Part shown: one piece after another, positions 1 through 6,717 of the stretch
Position numbering within the stretch: the first letter of the stretch is position 1
Layout: the number at the start of each line of letters is the position of its first letter
Assembly (NCBI GenBank): GCA_947628385.1
Contig: CANQZS010000061.1
Span: forward strand, 1-8,788
Length of the DNA stretch: 8,788 nt
Source: an uncultured Clostridia bacterium
GTDB lineage: Bacteria; Bacillota; Clostridia; Oscillospirales; Ruminococcaceae
Direction of reading: 5' to 3'
The notes under the pieces: generated by a model
Told to the model about the DNA's origin: nothing
Databases searched by the model: none
The model's input: only the letters and a program-made list of their open reading frames with translations
Position numbers and translations under genes: made by a program

Positions 1-1832
1 CAAGCCATTGCCGCCCGCATAGTAAACAGCAGTATGAAATATTGCCTTATCGTGATATAAGGCTCATATCCCCTCATGAATTGCAGGCTCTGCACAGGCG
101 CGTCAATATTGTTGAGTCCCATATCCTTTGCAATTATACAGAATTGCAGCATATGCACAAAAACCGCAATAAAAGAGCACAGCAGGATAATTGCCGCAAG
201 CTTGCAAATGTTCACCGAGAGCCGTCCTCTGTATGAGGAGCGAAGCGTAAGCTCCATATTGCTTTGTTTTTCAAAGGAATATACTCCGGATAATGAAAAA
301 ATTATTCCGATAAGAATAAAAATAGAATTTCTCCGAATGGTCCTGACGTCGCGCTTTATCAGCATATCGTAGGAATACGGCTTTATAAGCAGTATTTTCC
401 TGCCTGTACGGAGAGAATATCCCACTCCGTCGCGAACGTTTTCAACTATGGGAATGAGTGCGTTAAGCTCTGACCGGAGCTGCTCGCGGCTCTCCATGAG
501 CTTTCCCAAGGCGTTGGGATCGCTGCTTTCATTTTCAAGCATTTTATCTATGGTCTTGGTAAGACGTTCTATGGAATCATTGAGCCTTGACTCTTCATGT
601 TCCATATCCGAAAGCATTTCCTCGGAAATTTCCCCATCATATTTAACATACCACGGCAGCGCATAAGGATCTACAGGATAAAAATAATCGTATTTCAGCG
701 CCTGTGAAAGCGCAGCCGCCATAACGGCAATTATGATCATTATCCCCCGCCGCATAATAAAAAGCTTGTATGATTCCCAATAAAAAAGCGAATGTGGAAC
801 GGCGTGCCTTTCCGCAAATTTTTTTATTTTAATTATTATCGGAAAATTGCCGTTTTCTTTTTTTACATATATTTTTCCGTGGATAAATATTCCGGCGAAA
901 AATAATATCGCTGTCACAGCCGAAGTAATGAATATCACTGCCGGAAGCGTTCCCACAGGCTCGCCAAAAACATTAAGGTTGCAGTAGATCCTGAACAGAT
1001 CGTCCGATCGTATTGCAGTAATTATATTTATGAATTTAAGCGGACCAAGCTCTGATACCGTCGGTATCAGAAAATATGCCAGCAGCTCCGGAACAGCTAT
1101 CGCGCCGGAAATAACATAGGCTGCCCCGCTGCCGAAAAGACTCGCAAGAGTAAAGAATATCATTGCCGCCGCAAAGGACGCTAAAATTTTTATTCCAATA
1201 AGCGCAATAAAATATTCCCCTACCGATATTCCAAAAGGACACATCATAAATTCAGGCACCGACTGTATCGGCACGGAAAGATCAATGCCGCCAAAGCTTA
1301 TAAAAGCTCCCGCAATATTTCCCCCATAAAGAAAAGCCGCGCATATAAAAGCCGAAAAAAGCAGCACAAAACATCTTGAAAAGTAAAGTCTTATCCGTCC
1401 GTATGCCGTGCTGCGGACTATGAGAAAAAGTCCGTTTTTTCTCTCGGTAAGGAATCCTGCCGAAACAATTATCAGAAAGCCCAAAAGGAAAATATCCGTC
1501 AGATGATAGTCGGAAAATATCACCGTTCCCCTGTTGTCTCCGTAAACGAGACTAATATCCGACAGCCCTTTAAAATCCTCCGCAGTTTTCTTTATATTTT
1601 TTGCGGAAAATCCCCCGCCGTAAATATCAAATAACGACATATTGCCGCTTTTTTCCGATATGCTGTCAATAAATCCGCCGTAGGAAGCTATGTACTCCGA
1701 AAGCTCCTCACCGTCTGCGGTTATGCTTTTATTCTCGTCGCAGGAAAGCATAAACAACAGAAAATTTATTATCACAAGCAGAATAAAAAGCAATATGGTC
1801 TTTGCGCCGTATATCCTTTTCAGCTCGTTCAT
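1..1832 (-). CDS. ABC-2-type transporter permease with two fused membrane halves (C-terminus outside window)
   Basis: This is an open frame of 610 complete codons running off the left edge with no stop. The ATG overlaps the ATPase stop as ATGA and has a GGAGGGG ribosome site 5 nt upstream (1838-1844), so the two are probably translationally coupled. It is the membrane subunit of an ABC transporter; the substrate is unknown. Half 1 has an N-terminal membrane helix (about 11-30), an ectodomain (31-109), then five helices near 110-127, 152-177, 207-231, 237-257 and 297-318. After helix 2 comes an ABC-2-like coupling segment (ERKNG..L..RST.YGR, 130-146). Half 2 starts near 350, with a helix at about 362-380, an acidic helix-rich ectodomain (381-498) and the next helix at about 502-518. 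Residues 130-219 align gaplessly to 521-610, so the protein is an internal duplication. A 12-helix product is expected, letting one polypeptide pair with an ATPase dimer. Family naming is from architecture and context. Confidence 0.88.
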   Translation of the reverse strand, partial: MNELKRIYGAKTILLFILLVIINFLLFMLSCDENKSITADGEELSEYIASYGGFIDSISEKSGNMSLFDIYGGGFSAKNIKKTAEDFKGLSDISLVYGDNRGTVIFSDYHLTDIFLLGFLIIVSAGFLTERKNGLFLIVRSTAYGRIRLYFSRCFVLLFSAFICAAFLYGGNIAGAFISFGGIDLSVPIQSVPEFMMCPFGISVGEYFIALIGIKILASFAAAMIFFTLASLFGSGAAYVISGAIAVPELLAYFLIPTVSELGPLKFINIITAIRSDDLFRIYCNLNVFGEPVGTLPAVIFITSAVTAILFFAGIFIHGKIYVKKENGNFPIIIKIKKFAERHAVPHSLFYWESYKLFIMRRGIMIIIAVMAAALSQALKYDYFYPVDPYALPWYVKYDGEISEEMLSDMEHEESRLNDSIERLTKTIDKMLENESSDPNALGKLMESREQLRSELNALIPIVENVRDGVGYSLRTGRKILLIKPYSYDMLIKRDVRTIRRNSIFILIGIIFSLSGVYSFEKQSNMELTLRSSYRGRLSVNICKLAAIILLCSFIAVFVHMLQFCIIAKDMGLNNIDAPVQSLQFMRGYEPYITIRQYFILLFTMRAAMA

Positions 1833-2698
1833 TTTCGCCCCTCCGCGTAAAAAAGATAAACGTCCTCAAGTCCCGGGTCGGAAACAGGCGCGAATCCGGA
1901 CGGCAGTCCCTCCTCCGCAGCACGCAGAACAAAGCCGTTCCCACGCTGCATCATCTGCCCTTTTTCAAACCGCTTTTTCATTTCGGAGACTTCCTCAAAT
2001 GTCCCTGAAAATTCGCCCACATATCCCGCCGCTTCATTGATAAGCTCCTCCGGCGGGCTGAATTTTATAAGCTTGCCCTTTTTCAGCAATATGACCTTTT
2101 GCGCTATACATTCAATATCGCTTACAACATGAGTTGCCAAAAGAATTATCCTGTCAGAGGAAATTTCCGCAATATGATTTCTCAGCCTTATGCGTTCCTC
2201 AGGATCAAGACCCGCCGTAGGCTCGTCAAGAATAAGTATTTCGGGCTCGTCAAGCATTGCCGCCGCCAAAAGGGTACGCTGTCTCATTCCTCCGGAAAAG
2301 GAACCGAGCTTTTTATGAGAAGCATTTTCAAGTCCGACGAGAGCTAACAGCTCAGCGGTCTGACGTCTGATCTCCCGACCTTTCATTCCTTTCAGCGCAC
2401 CGATATAACGCAGGAACTGCCCCGCCGTAAGATCATCGTACATTCCCTGCAATTGAGGAGTATAGCCTACCCTTTTACGGTATTTCGCGCCCATAGAAAG
2501 GATCTCCTCGCCGTCCAGAAAAATTTCTCCGGAGGTGCGCTTTATATTGTCGGTAATCAAATTCAGGAATGTTGATTTACCCGCTCCGTTTGCGCCAAGG
2601 ATCCCGTAAACTCCGTTTTCAAGAGTTAAATTTATATTATCCAATGCGGTAAATTCGCCATATTTTTTAGTAAGATCTTTTATTTCCATTCGCGGCAT
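1829..2698 (-). CDS. ABC transporter ATP-binding protein
   Basis: This 289-residue cytoplasmic ATPase would power the permease encoded by the overlapping downstream gene. All nucleotide-binding motifs are intact: Walker A GANGAGKST (35-43), Q-loop Q82, signature SFSGGMRQR (133-141), Walker B ILILDEP with catalytic E159, D-loop AGLD and switch H190. The C-terminal 60 residues (about 230-289) lie beyond the core and resemble the variable tail seen on ABC-2-type exporter ATPases. Three in-frame ATGs exist (2713, 2698, 2689). I chose 2698 because GGGAGA lies 7 nt upstream, while 2713 has no ribosome site. The gene follows the lipoprotein gene by 52 nt with no terminator between them, so they are probably one transcript. 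The ATPase function is certain; whether the transporter exports or imports, and what, cannot be read from the sequence. Confidence 0.95.
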   Translation of the reverse strand: MPRMEIKDLTKKYGEFTALDNINLTLENGVYGILGANGAGKSTFLNLITDNIKRTSGEIFLDGEEILSMGAKYRKRVGYTPQLQGMYDDLTAGQFLRYIGALKGMKGREIRRQTAELLALVGLENASHKKLGSFSGGMRQRTLLAAAMLDEPEILILDEPTAGLDPEERIRLRNHIAEISSDRIILLATHVVSDIECIAQKVILLKKGKLIKFSPPEELINEAAGYVGEFSGTFEEVSEMKKRFEKGQMMQRGNGFVLRAAEEGLPSGFAPVSDPGLEDVYLFYAEGRK

Positions 2699-2705
2699 AA
2701 CGATC

Positions 2706-2711
2706 TCTCCC
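2706..2711 (-). promoter_or_regulatory. Ribosome binding site of the ABC ATPase gene
   Basis: GGGAGA on the minus strand, 7 nt before the ATG at 2698. It decides the start: the ATG at 2713 would lie upstream of this site and has no purine-rich stretch of its own. Confidence 0.75.
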
Positions 2712-2750
2712 ATCAGGTTATTTTCAGGGAAATATTTTTAAAATATATTG

Positions 2751-3983
2751 TCATTCGATTTTTATTATCGTCTGATCGCCTACAGTCCTGCCGTATTCAA
2801 ACTTCCACACGGCGTTTCCGCTGATAATATCGTCTATAGGACAGGAAAAGACTACGCTGTAGTATTTTTCCTTATAAAACGGATATACAAACTTTTCATA
2901 ATAGACCTTTCCGTTTGAAACTGCGCAATCATTTAACGCGGCGTCTCCCATTATGTCCGTCATATCGGTCTCAGCTTCTCCCAGCTTTTCTCCGGAATCG
3001 CTGTAGACCTTTATTATTCCGTCGTTATACCATAATAATTTATCATTATATGCAATGCAGCTTGGCGACCAGCCGTTGAATTCAAGATCGTCAACAATAA
3101 TTTCAGGATCATAGGAGCCGTATTCATTTTTTATACCGTTTTCGATATTGCTTTTATCATAACGGTATATTTGCCATTTTCCATCAGATGACGTCCATGA
3201 AAAAATATATTTATCGCCTATGGTGATATTTATTATTCCCAGATCCGGATCATAAATTTCTCCGGAATCTATATTATAGATCTTCAAGCCCTGATCTTCA
3301 CTGTTATTATATCCATAGTAGCTGAAATAAACGTAATTGCCGCTTCCTTTAAGATCGTGCGGATATGGCGAAAAATAATTTTCACCGCTTAAGATCTGCT
3401 CGGATCTTCCGTTGGAAATATCCATTTTTACAAGTCCGCTTCCCGCAAACGACGAGGTCGTTCCCTTGCCTACGGTAAGATGATATGGGATATAGGCATA
3501 TCCCTTATGGATAATAAAATAATTGCCCATAAGAACAATATCCTCATTTTCAACTCCCGCAGAATTTGCGACTGAAAAAGCGTCTCCGACCTTTGTAAGG
3601 CTCGTTCCGTCAAGAGCGGCTCGGTAGAGACTTATAAGAACATTTTCTCCCTTTTCAAGAGTAAGGACATAAAGCGCGTCATCATAAAGCACCGTATTTA
3701 CCGTTTCTAAATTTTTGTAGGTAGCGGGACAATTTTCATTTCCGTCATGCTGACATTCCGGTCTTGCACAGAGAGCGATCTGATTTTCGGTATCTCTTTC
3801 ATAAAATCTTAGATACATCTGACCGGAATTTGTATAATATCCGTTTTCGGTCTCCATTATCATTTTACCATTCAAAAAGCGGTTATAGGGGACGTCCTCA
3901 GGAAGCTCCCCGACAGCCTTTGAGCAGCCGCATAAAAGCAGCGTCAGTATCACTGCCGCTCCGATAATTGATCTTGATCTCAT
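2751..3983 (-). CDS. Surface lipoprotein, beta-propeller-like, with a Cys/His cluster
   Basis: This 410-residue predicted lipoprotein begins with a basic residue pair region, a hydrophobic stretch and a lipobox LCGC ending at C20, so it should be lipid-anchored on the outer face of the membrane. The mature part is rich in aromatic beta-strand pairs separated by turns (about 101-122, 161-189, 216-238, 257-276, 313-330, 358-385), the look of a DUF5050/WD40-like propeller, though I cannot assign the family firmly. A cluster C-x4-C-x-H-x5-C (C72, C77, H79, C85) could bind a metal or form disulfides; similar clusters occur, from memory, in Clostridia lipoproteins found beside ABC transporters. The start is supported by AAGGGA 8 nt before the ATG. 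It is first in the likely operon with the ABC ATPase and permease, which suggests an accessory or ligand-contacting role for that transporter. No function is established. Confidence 0.85.
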   Translation of the reverse strand: MRSRSIIGAAVILTLLLCGCSKAVGELPEDVPYNRFLNGKMIMETENGYYTNSGQMYLRFYERDTENQIALCARPECQHDGNENCPATYKNLETVNTVLYDDALYVLTLEKGENVLISLYRAALDGTSLTKVGDAFSVANSAGVENEDIVLMGNYFIIHKGYAYIPYHLTVGKGTTSSFAGSGLVKMDISNGRSEQILSGENYFSPYPHDLKGSGNYVYFSYYGYNNSEDQGLKIYNIDSGEIYDPDLGIINITIGDKYIFSWTSSDGKWQIYRYDKSNIENGIKNEYGSYDPEIIVDDLEFNGWSPSCIAYNDKLLWYNDGIIKVYSDSGEKLGEAETDMTDIMGDAALNDCAVSNGKVYYEKFVYPFYKEKYYSVVFSCPIDDIISGNAVWKFEYGRTVGDQTIIKIE

Positions 3984-4035
3984 AAAATCATTCCCTTAAA
4001 ACTGATATTAATACCGATCCTTAATTAAAAAGGCT

Positions 4036-4096
4036 CCGCGCAAGACCACATATGTGCAGGCTTATGCCTGATCTTTAGTGCGTCTTTTGATCGCGG
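4036..4096 (-). promoter_or_regulatory. Foldable 5' leader of the lipoprotein/ABC operon
   Basis: The predicted leader of about 120 nt can fold into nested stems: CCGCG (4092-4096) with CGCGG (4036-4040), AAGAC (4082-4086) with GUCUU (4042-4046), and inside them the hairpin CAGGC-AUAA-GCCUG followed by the self-complementary CACAUAUGUG. The outer stem is followed by AGCCUUUUUAAUU, which could act as a weak terminator, and AGGC of the inner hairpin could instead pair with that GCCU. This is compatible with an attenuator or riboswitch-like leader. It matches none of the riboswitch consensus sequences I compared from memory. Pairings are read by eye and no energies were calculated. Confidence 0.4.
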
Positions 4097-4100
4097 ATCA
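4088..4100. promoter_or_regulatory. 13-bp palindrome TGATCGCGGATCA, possible operator
   Basis: A perfect inverted repeat with arms TGATC/GATCA around GCG lies just after the expected transcription start (near 4104) of the lipoprotein/ABC promoter. The position suits a repressor operator. Part of it also forms the 5' arm of the leader stem, so RNA structure is an alternative explanation for the symmetry. Confidence 0.35.
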
Positions 4101-4110
4101 GTATAAATTT

Positions 4111-4119
4111 ATTATAGCA
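4111..4119 (-). promoter_or_regulatory. Extended -10 promoter for the lipoprotein/ABC operon
   Basis: The minus strand reads TGCTATAAT, a consensus -10 (4111-4116) with the extended TG element. The matching -35 position, 17 nt upstream, holds GTTTAT, a poor match. Transcription would start near 4104, leaving a leader of about 120 nt before the lipoprotein ATG. A perfect -10 with a weak -35 is typical of promoters that need an activator, and a direct repeat sits immediately upstream. Confidence 0.65.
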
Positions 4120-4120
4120 T

Positions 4121-4157
4121 ATAAAATAAAAAAATAAACCGCTTTTGCAGAAGCGGT
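4121..4157 (-). terminator. Rho-independent terminator after the histidine kinase gene
   Basis: The minus strand has a stem ACCGCTT / AAGCGGT (4151-4157 with 4138-4144) around a 6-nt loop, followed by a T-rich run (TTATTTTTTTATTTTAT). It starts 26 nt after the kinase stop and should end the P-loop kinase/regulator/sensor operon. The T-rich tail is also the spacer of the next promoter, so the two operons are packed back to back. Confidence 0.75.
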
Positions 4158-4181
4158 CATTTTCTCTGCACAAGCGGTCAT
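4146..4181. repeat. 15-bp direct repeat with 21-bp period, candidate LytTR regulator site
   Basis: TGCAGAAGCGGTCAT (4146-4160) and TGCACAAGCGGTCAT (4167-4181) match at 14 of 15 positions. They lie at about -42 to -77 relative to the lipoprotein promoter. LytTR regulators bind direct repeats about two helical turns apart next to the -35 region, and a LytTR regulator is encoded in the operon just upstream. One copy also forms an arm of the terminator stem, so a duplicated terminator arm is the alternative. Binding is inferred. Confidence 0.45.
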
Positions 4182-4183
4182 AT

Positions 4184-5995
4184 TCATAATATTACCGAAA
4201 CAGTAAATATATTATCCGAAACTGAAATATCCATTCCTCCGCCGTATTTTTCCGAAAGCTGCTTTATGCGTTTCAGACCGAATCCGTGGATCCTCCTGTC
4301 AGATTTTACAGTTGAAAGATCGTCCGCCGTCTGATCCGGAGCGCAGGTATTTTCGCAGAAAATTATCATCATTTCCTGCTGTTTTTTGACCGTAAGGGAA
4401 ATTGTTTTTTCCCCGTATATCCTCCTGCAGCCCTCTATTGCGTTATCAAGTATGTTCCCGAATATACCGCACAGATCAAAGTCGGAATATTTATCGCCGA
4501 ATACTGCGGAAAAATTTATATTCAATGTGATATTTTCCTTTTCCGCAGCAGAAATTTTTCCTGAAATAAGCGCGTCCAGAACAGGTCTGCCCGTGTTGAC
4601 CGGAAGTCTCCCCAAATAAAGTTCATCGGAAATTTCCGAAAGATAATTTCTGGCTTCCGCAAATTTTCCTCCGTCAATAAGAATTGCCAGCGCAGAAAGA
4701 TGATTGTTAATATCGTGACGTATTTTCCGCGTTTCATCGTATGTTTTTTCTATTTCACTGTAGTATGCCCGTTCCGCAGCTTCCCTTGCCGAAAGCACGA
4801 ACGAGTAAACACTTTTTACCGCAAACACTGCGGAAAGCACTATCGCCGCAATTACCGACGGAATAAATACCGCAGCCGGCGAAACGGCGTTTCCGAAAAG
4901 ATCTATATTTCCGTATATCCCGAATATCCTTTCTGCGGAAAAAGCGTTCAAAAGACTTGCCGCTCCTGCCGCGCCGCCGGAATTGTAAAAAGCGACATTT
5001 ATTATTACCGCAATAATTATTACCGCCCATGCAGGTCTGTTTTTCGGAGAAAGCATTATCCCTGCGGAAATAAAATAAACCGCCGCACATATAACGAGCT
5101 TGAATACCACTCTTGCCGCCGCCATAGCCGCCGTACTCATAACAGAGCTGCACGAGAAAAATGTTCTTACCGACTGGATCGGACGGGAAATATCGCCCAA
5201 TCCGACTGAATCCGCAATTACAGCCGTTCCTGCGGAATATACCGCCGCAGCTCCGACAAGCAGCGCCGCGCACACCGAAAATATCCCCGCTCTTCCGAAC
5301 GGGAATTTTTTTCTGTACTGTACATATATCCACGAGACCGCCGCCGCAGCCGATATAACGATAATATCCGTTATCCTGTCCGAAAATAAGCATATTATCC
5401 CTATATCGCTTTCCGCCGACGGTCTTATTTCATCAAGACCGTAAAAATCCCGTTTTGCCTTTGAAGCGTTCCTGACGATAAATTTATTTTCCGCCATCAT
5501 CGGCAGTGAAAGCATTATGCTGCTGTTATCGTTCACCTTATTTACATATGCGGAATATTCCCCCGCATATTTAAGACGTTCTATACAGTACTCTATCTGA
5601 GAGATCCTTTCCTCAGCCTGAGATCCGGTCAGATCATATTCCGAAAGCATCTTTTCGCTCCAGCTTTTTATCCCCTCGCCTGACGAAATATTTTCCATTA
5701 TCTTAGGATCAATTTTCCCCTCGCTGTATCTCAGCGCGGAAATATAGCTTTCAAGCCTGTTTGCCTCCTGCTCCAGCTCGCTGACGGCAGCTTCATAATC
5801 TTCACTCTTATATTTTGAGATCACGCTGTCCGCATATCTGAGAGTGCTGCGCTTTTCAAGATATTCATTTCCTGCAATGTCCGACACGGTTATATATTCG
5901 CCCCGACAATACAGAAAATTTACCGCAAAGCAATTAAGTATCACGGCGGCAGCTATCACCGCCGCGCCTTTCAATAAATAATTTTTTAATATCAT
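4184..5995 (-). CDS. GHKL sensor histidine kinase with an ABC-permease-derived membrane domain
   Basis: This 603-residue membrane kinase should autophosphorylate and pass phosphate to the LytTR regulator encoded just upstream. The C-terminal core is of the AgrC/GHKL type: H-box RHDINNHL with phospho-acceptor H427, N-box GNILDNAIEG (513-522) and G-box HGFGLKRI (570-577). The N-terminal two thirds is unlike usual sensors: a helix at 9-29, an ectodomain of about 170 residues with a charged helical stretch (about 40-145), then five helices near 208-224, 236-262, 292-315, 322-338 and 374-397. That part matches the ABC permease in this window: F172 to K229 aligns with permease 75-132 almost without gaps, DISRPIQSV (268-276) aligns with 184-192, and F-x-IY-x-N-x3-FG (358-368) aligns with 280-290. 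The ATG is 1 nt after the regulator stop (TGATATG) with no strong ribosome site, so translation is probably coupled. Kinase identity is firm; the ligand is unknown. Confidence 0.93.
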   Translation of the reverse strand: MILKNYLLKGAAVIAAAVILNCFAVNFLYCRGEYITVSDIAGNEYLEKRSTLRYADSVISKYKSEDYEAAVSELEQEANRLESYISALRYSEGKIDPKIMENISSGEGIKSWSEKMLSEYDLTGSQAEERISQIEYCIERLKYAGEYSAYVNKVNDNSSIMLSLPMMAENKFIVRNASKAKRDFYGLDEIRPSAESDIGIICLFSDRITDIIVISAAAAVSWIYVQYRKKFPFGRAGIFSVCAALLVGAAAVYSAGTAVIADSVGLGDISRPIQSVRTFFSCSSVMSTAAMAAARVVFKLVICAAVYFISAGIMLSPKNRPAWAVIIIAVIINVAFYNSGGAAGAASLLNAFSAERIFGIYGNIDLFGNAVSPAAVFIPSVIAAIVLSAVFAVKSVYSFVLSAREAAERAYYSEIEKTYDETRKIRHDINNHLSALAILIDGGKFAEARNYLSEISDELYLGRLPVNTGRPVLDALISGKISAAEKENITLNINFSAVFGDKYSDFDLCGIFGNILDNAIEGCRRIYGEKTISLTVKKQQEMMIIFCENTCAPDQTADDLSTVKSDRRIHGFGLKRIKQLSEKYGGGMDISVSDNIFTVSVIL

Positions 5996-5996
5996 A

Positions 5997-6698
5997 TCAG
6001 ATGTTTTTCACCAGCCTCATAACTGCCGAAAGAAGCTCTTTCCTGCGCCGTCTGCCCACAGGCAGGATTGTTCCGTCGGTAAGCTCCAGCGTATCCGCGG
6101 AAATACTTTTTATTTTTGCAGCGCACACATAAATTGACCTGTAAATTTCTATAAAATCCTCCGTCAGCATTTTCGAAAGCTTTCCTATAGGGAGGTTCGA
6201 TCTTACGCTTACCCTTTCGGAATGTATCACCGAACGCCGTCCGTCGGATTCCACATAAAGTATCTCGTTTATGGGAATTACCGTTATCCTGCCGTCGGTA
6301 TCCTCCACAGCGAGCCTTTCATGCTCCATGCTCCTGAGCAGCCTTTCAAGAACGCCCTCCAGCTTGCTGTCAACGGAGCTTTTAACTATATAATCAAAAG
6401 CGTTTACCGAATATCCGTCCGCAGCATAGTCCTCAAGACCGGTAACGAATATTATCGGAACGCTTTTGTCGATCTCTCTAAGCTTAACGGCAGCTTCCAT
6501 TCCGCTGCTGTTTTCAAGCTGAATATCAAGAAACACTATATCATAGCGCGAGCCTTTAAGATATTCCGATATAAGCGCTTCACCGTCTGTAAAAATGTCG
6601 AAGCTGATATTCTCATCATGTGATATAAAGAATTTTTCCGTCCGCATTTTCAGATCGTCTGAGAATATCCTTTCGTCCTCGCAAATAACAGCTTTCAT
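5997..6698 (-). CDS. LytTR-family response regulator
   Basis: This 233-residue cytoplasmic DNA-binding regulator is the expected partner of the adjoining GHKL kinase. The receiver domain (about 1-125) has acidic E7/D8, phospho-acceptor D58 in DIVFLDIQ, switch T86 and K106; the usual proline after that lysine is serine (YIVKSS). The LytTR domain (about 138-233) shows the family pattern, including NEILYVESDG, FIEIYRSIYV and LPVGRRRRKEL. LytTR proteins bind spaced direct repeats near promoters, and one such repeat lies ahead of the lipoprotein/ABC operon. I chose the ATG at 6698 because it begins the canonical receiver sequence MKAVICEDE and has AAAGGA upstream. The longer reading from 6803 would add 35 residues, overlap the preceding gene by more than 80 nt and lacks family support. 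It starts 19 nt after the P-loop kinase gene. Confidence 0.95.
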   Translation of the reverse strand: MKAVICEDERIFSDDLKMRTEKFFISHDENISFDIFTDGEALISEYLKGSRYDIVFLDIQLENSSGMEAAVKLREIDKSVPIIFVTGLEDYAADGYSVNAFDYIVKSSVDSKLEGVLERLLRSMEHERLAVEDTDGRITVIPINEILYVESDGRRSVIHSERVSVRSNLPIGKLSKMLTEDFIEIYRSIYVCAAKIKSISADTLELTDGTILPVGRRRRKELLSAVMRLVKNI

Positions 6699-6717
6699 TC
6701 CGGAAATATCCTTTCGA

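Noticed and set aside
1036..1242. Small minus-strand frame of 68 codons
   Set aside because: It is in a different frame from the permease gene that covers the region, and the permease frame is uninterrupted with membrane-helix and coupling-loop features.
4036..4096. c-di-GMP, purine, ZTP or preQ1 riboswitch in the lipoprotein leader
   Set aside because: The conserved core sequences I recall for these classes are not present; only generic stem complementarity is seen.
4700..5393. Long open frames of 169 and 212 codons overlapping the kinase gene
   Set aside because: They are out-of-frame or antisense readings of the kinase membrane region. The products are Arg/Cys/Tyr-rich low-complexity sequences with no motif and no ribosome site.
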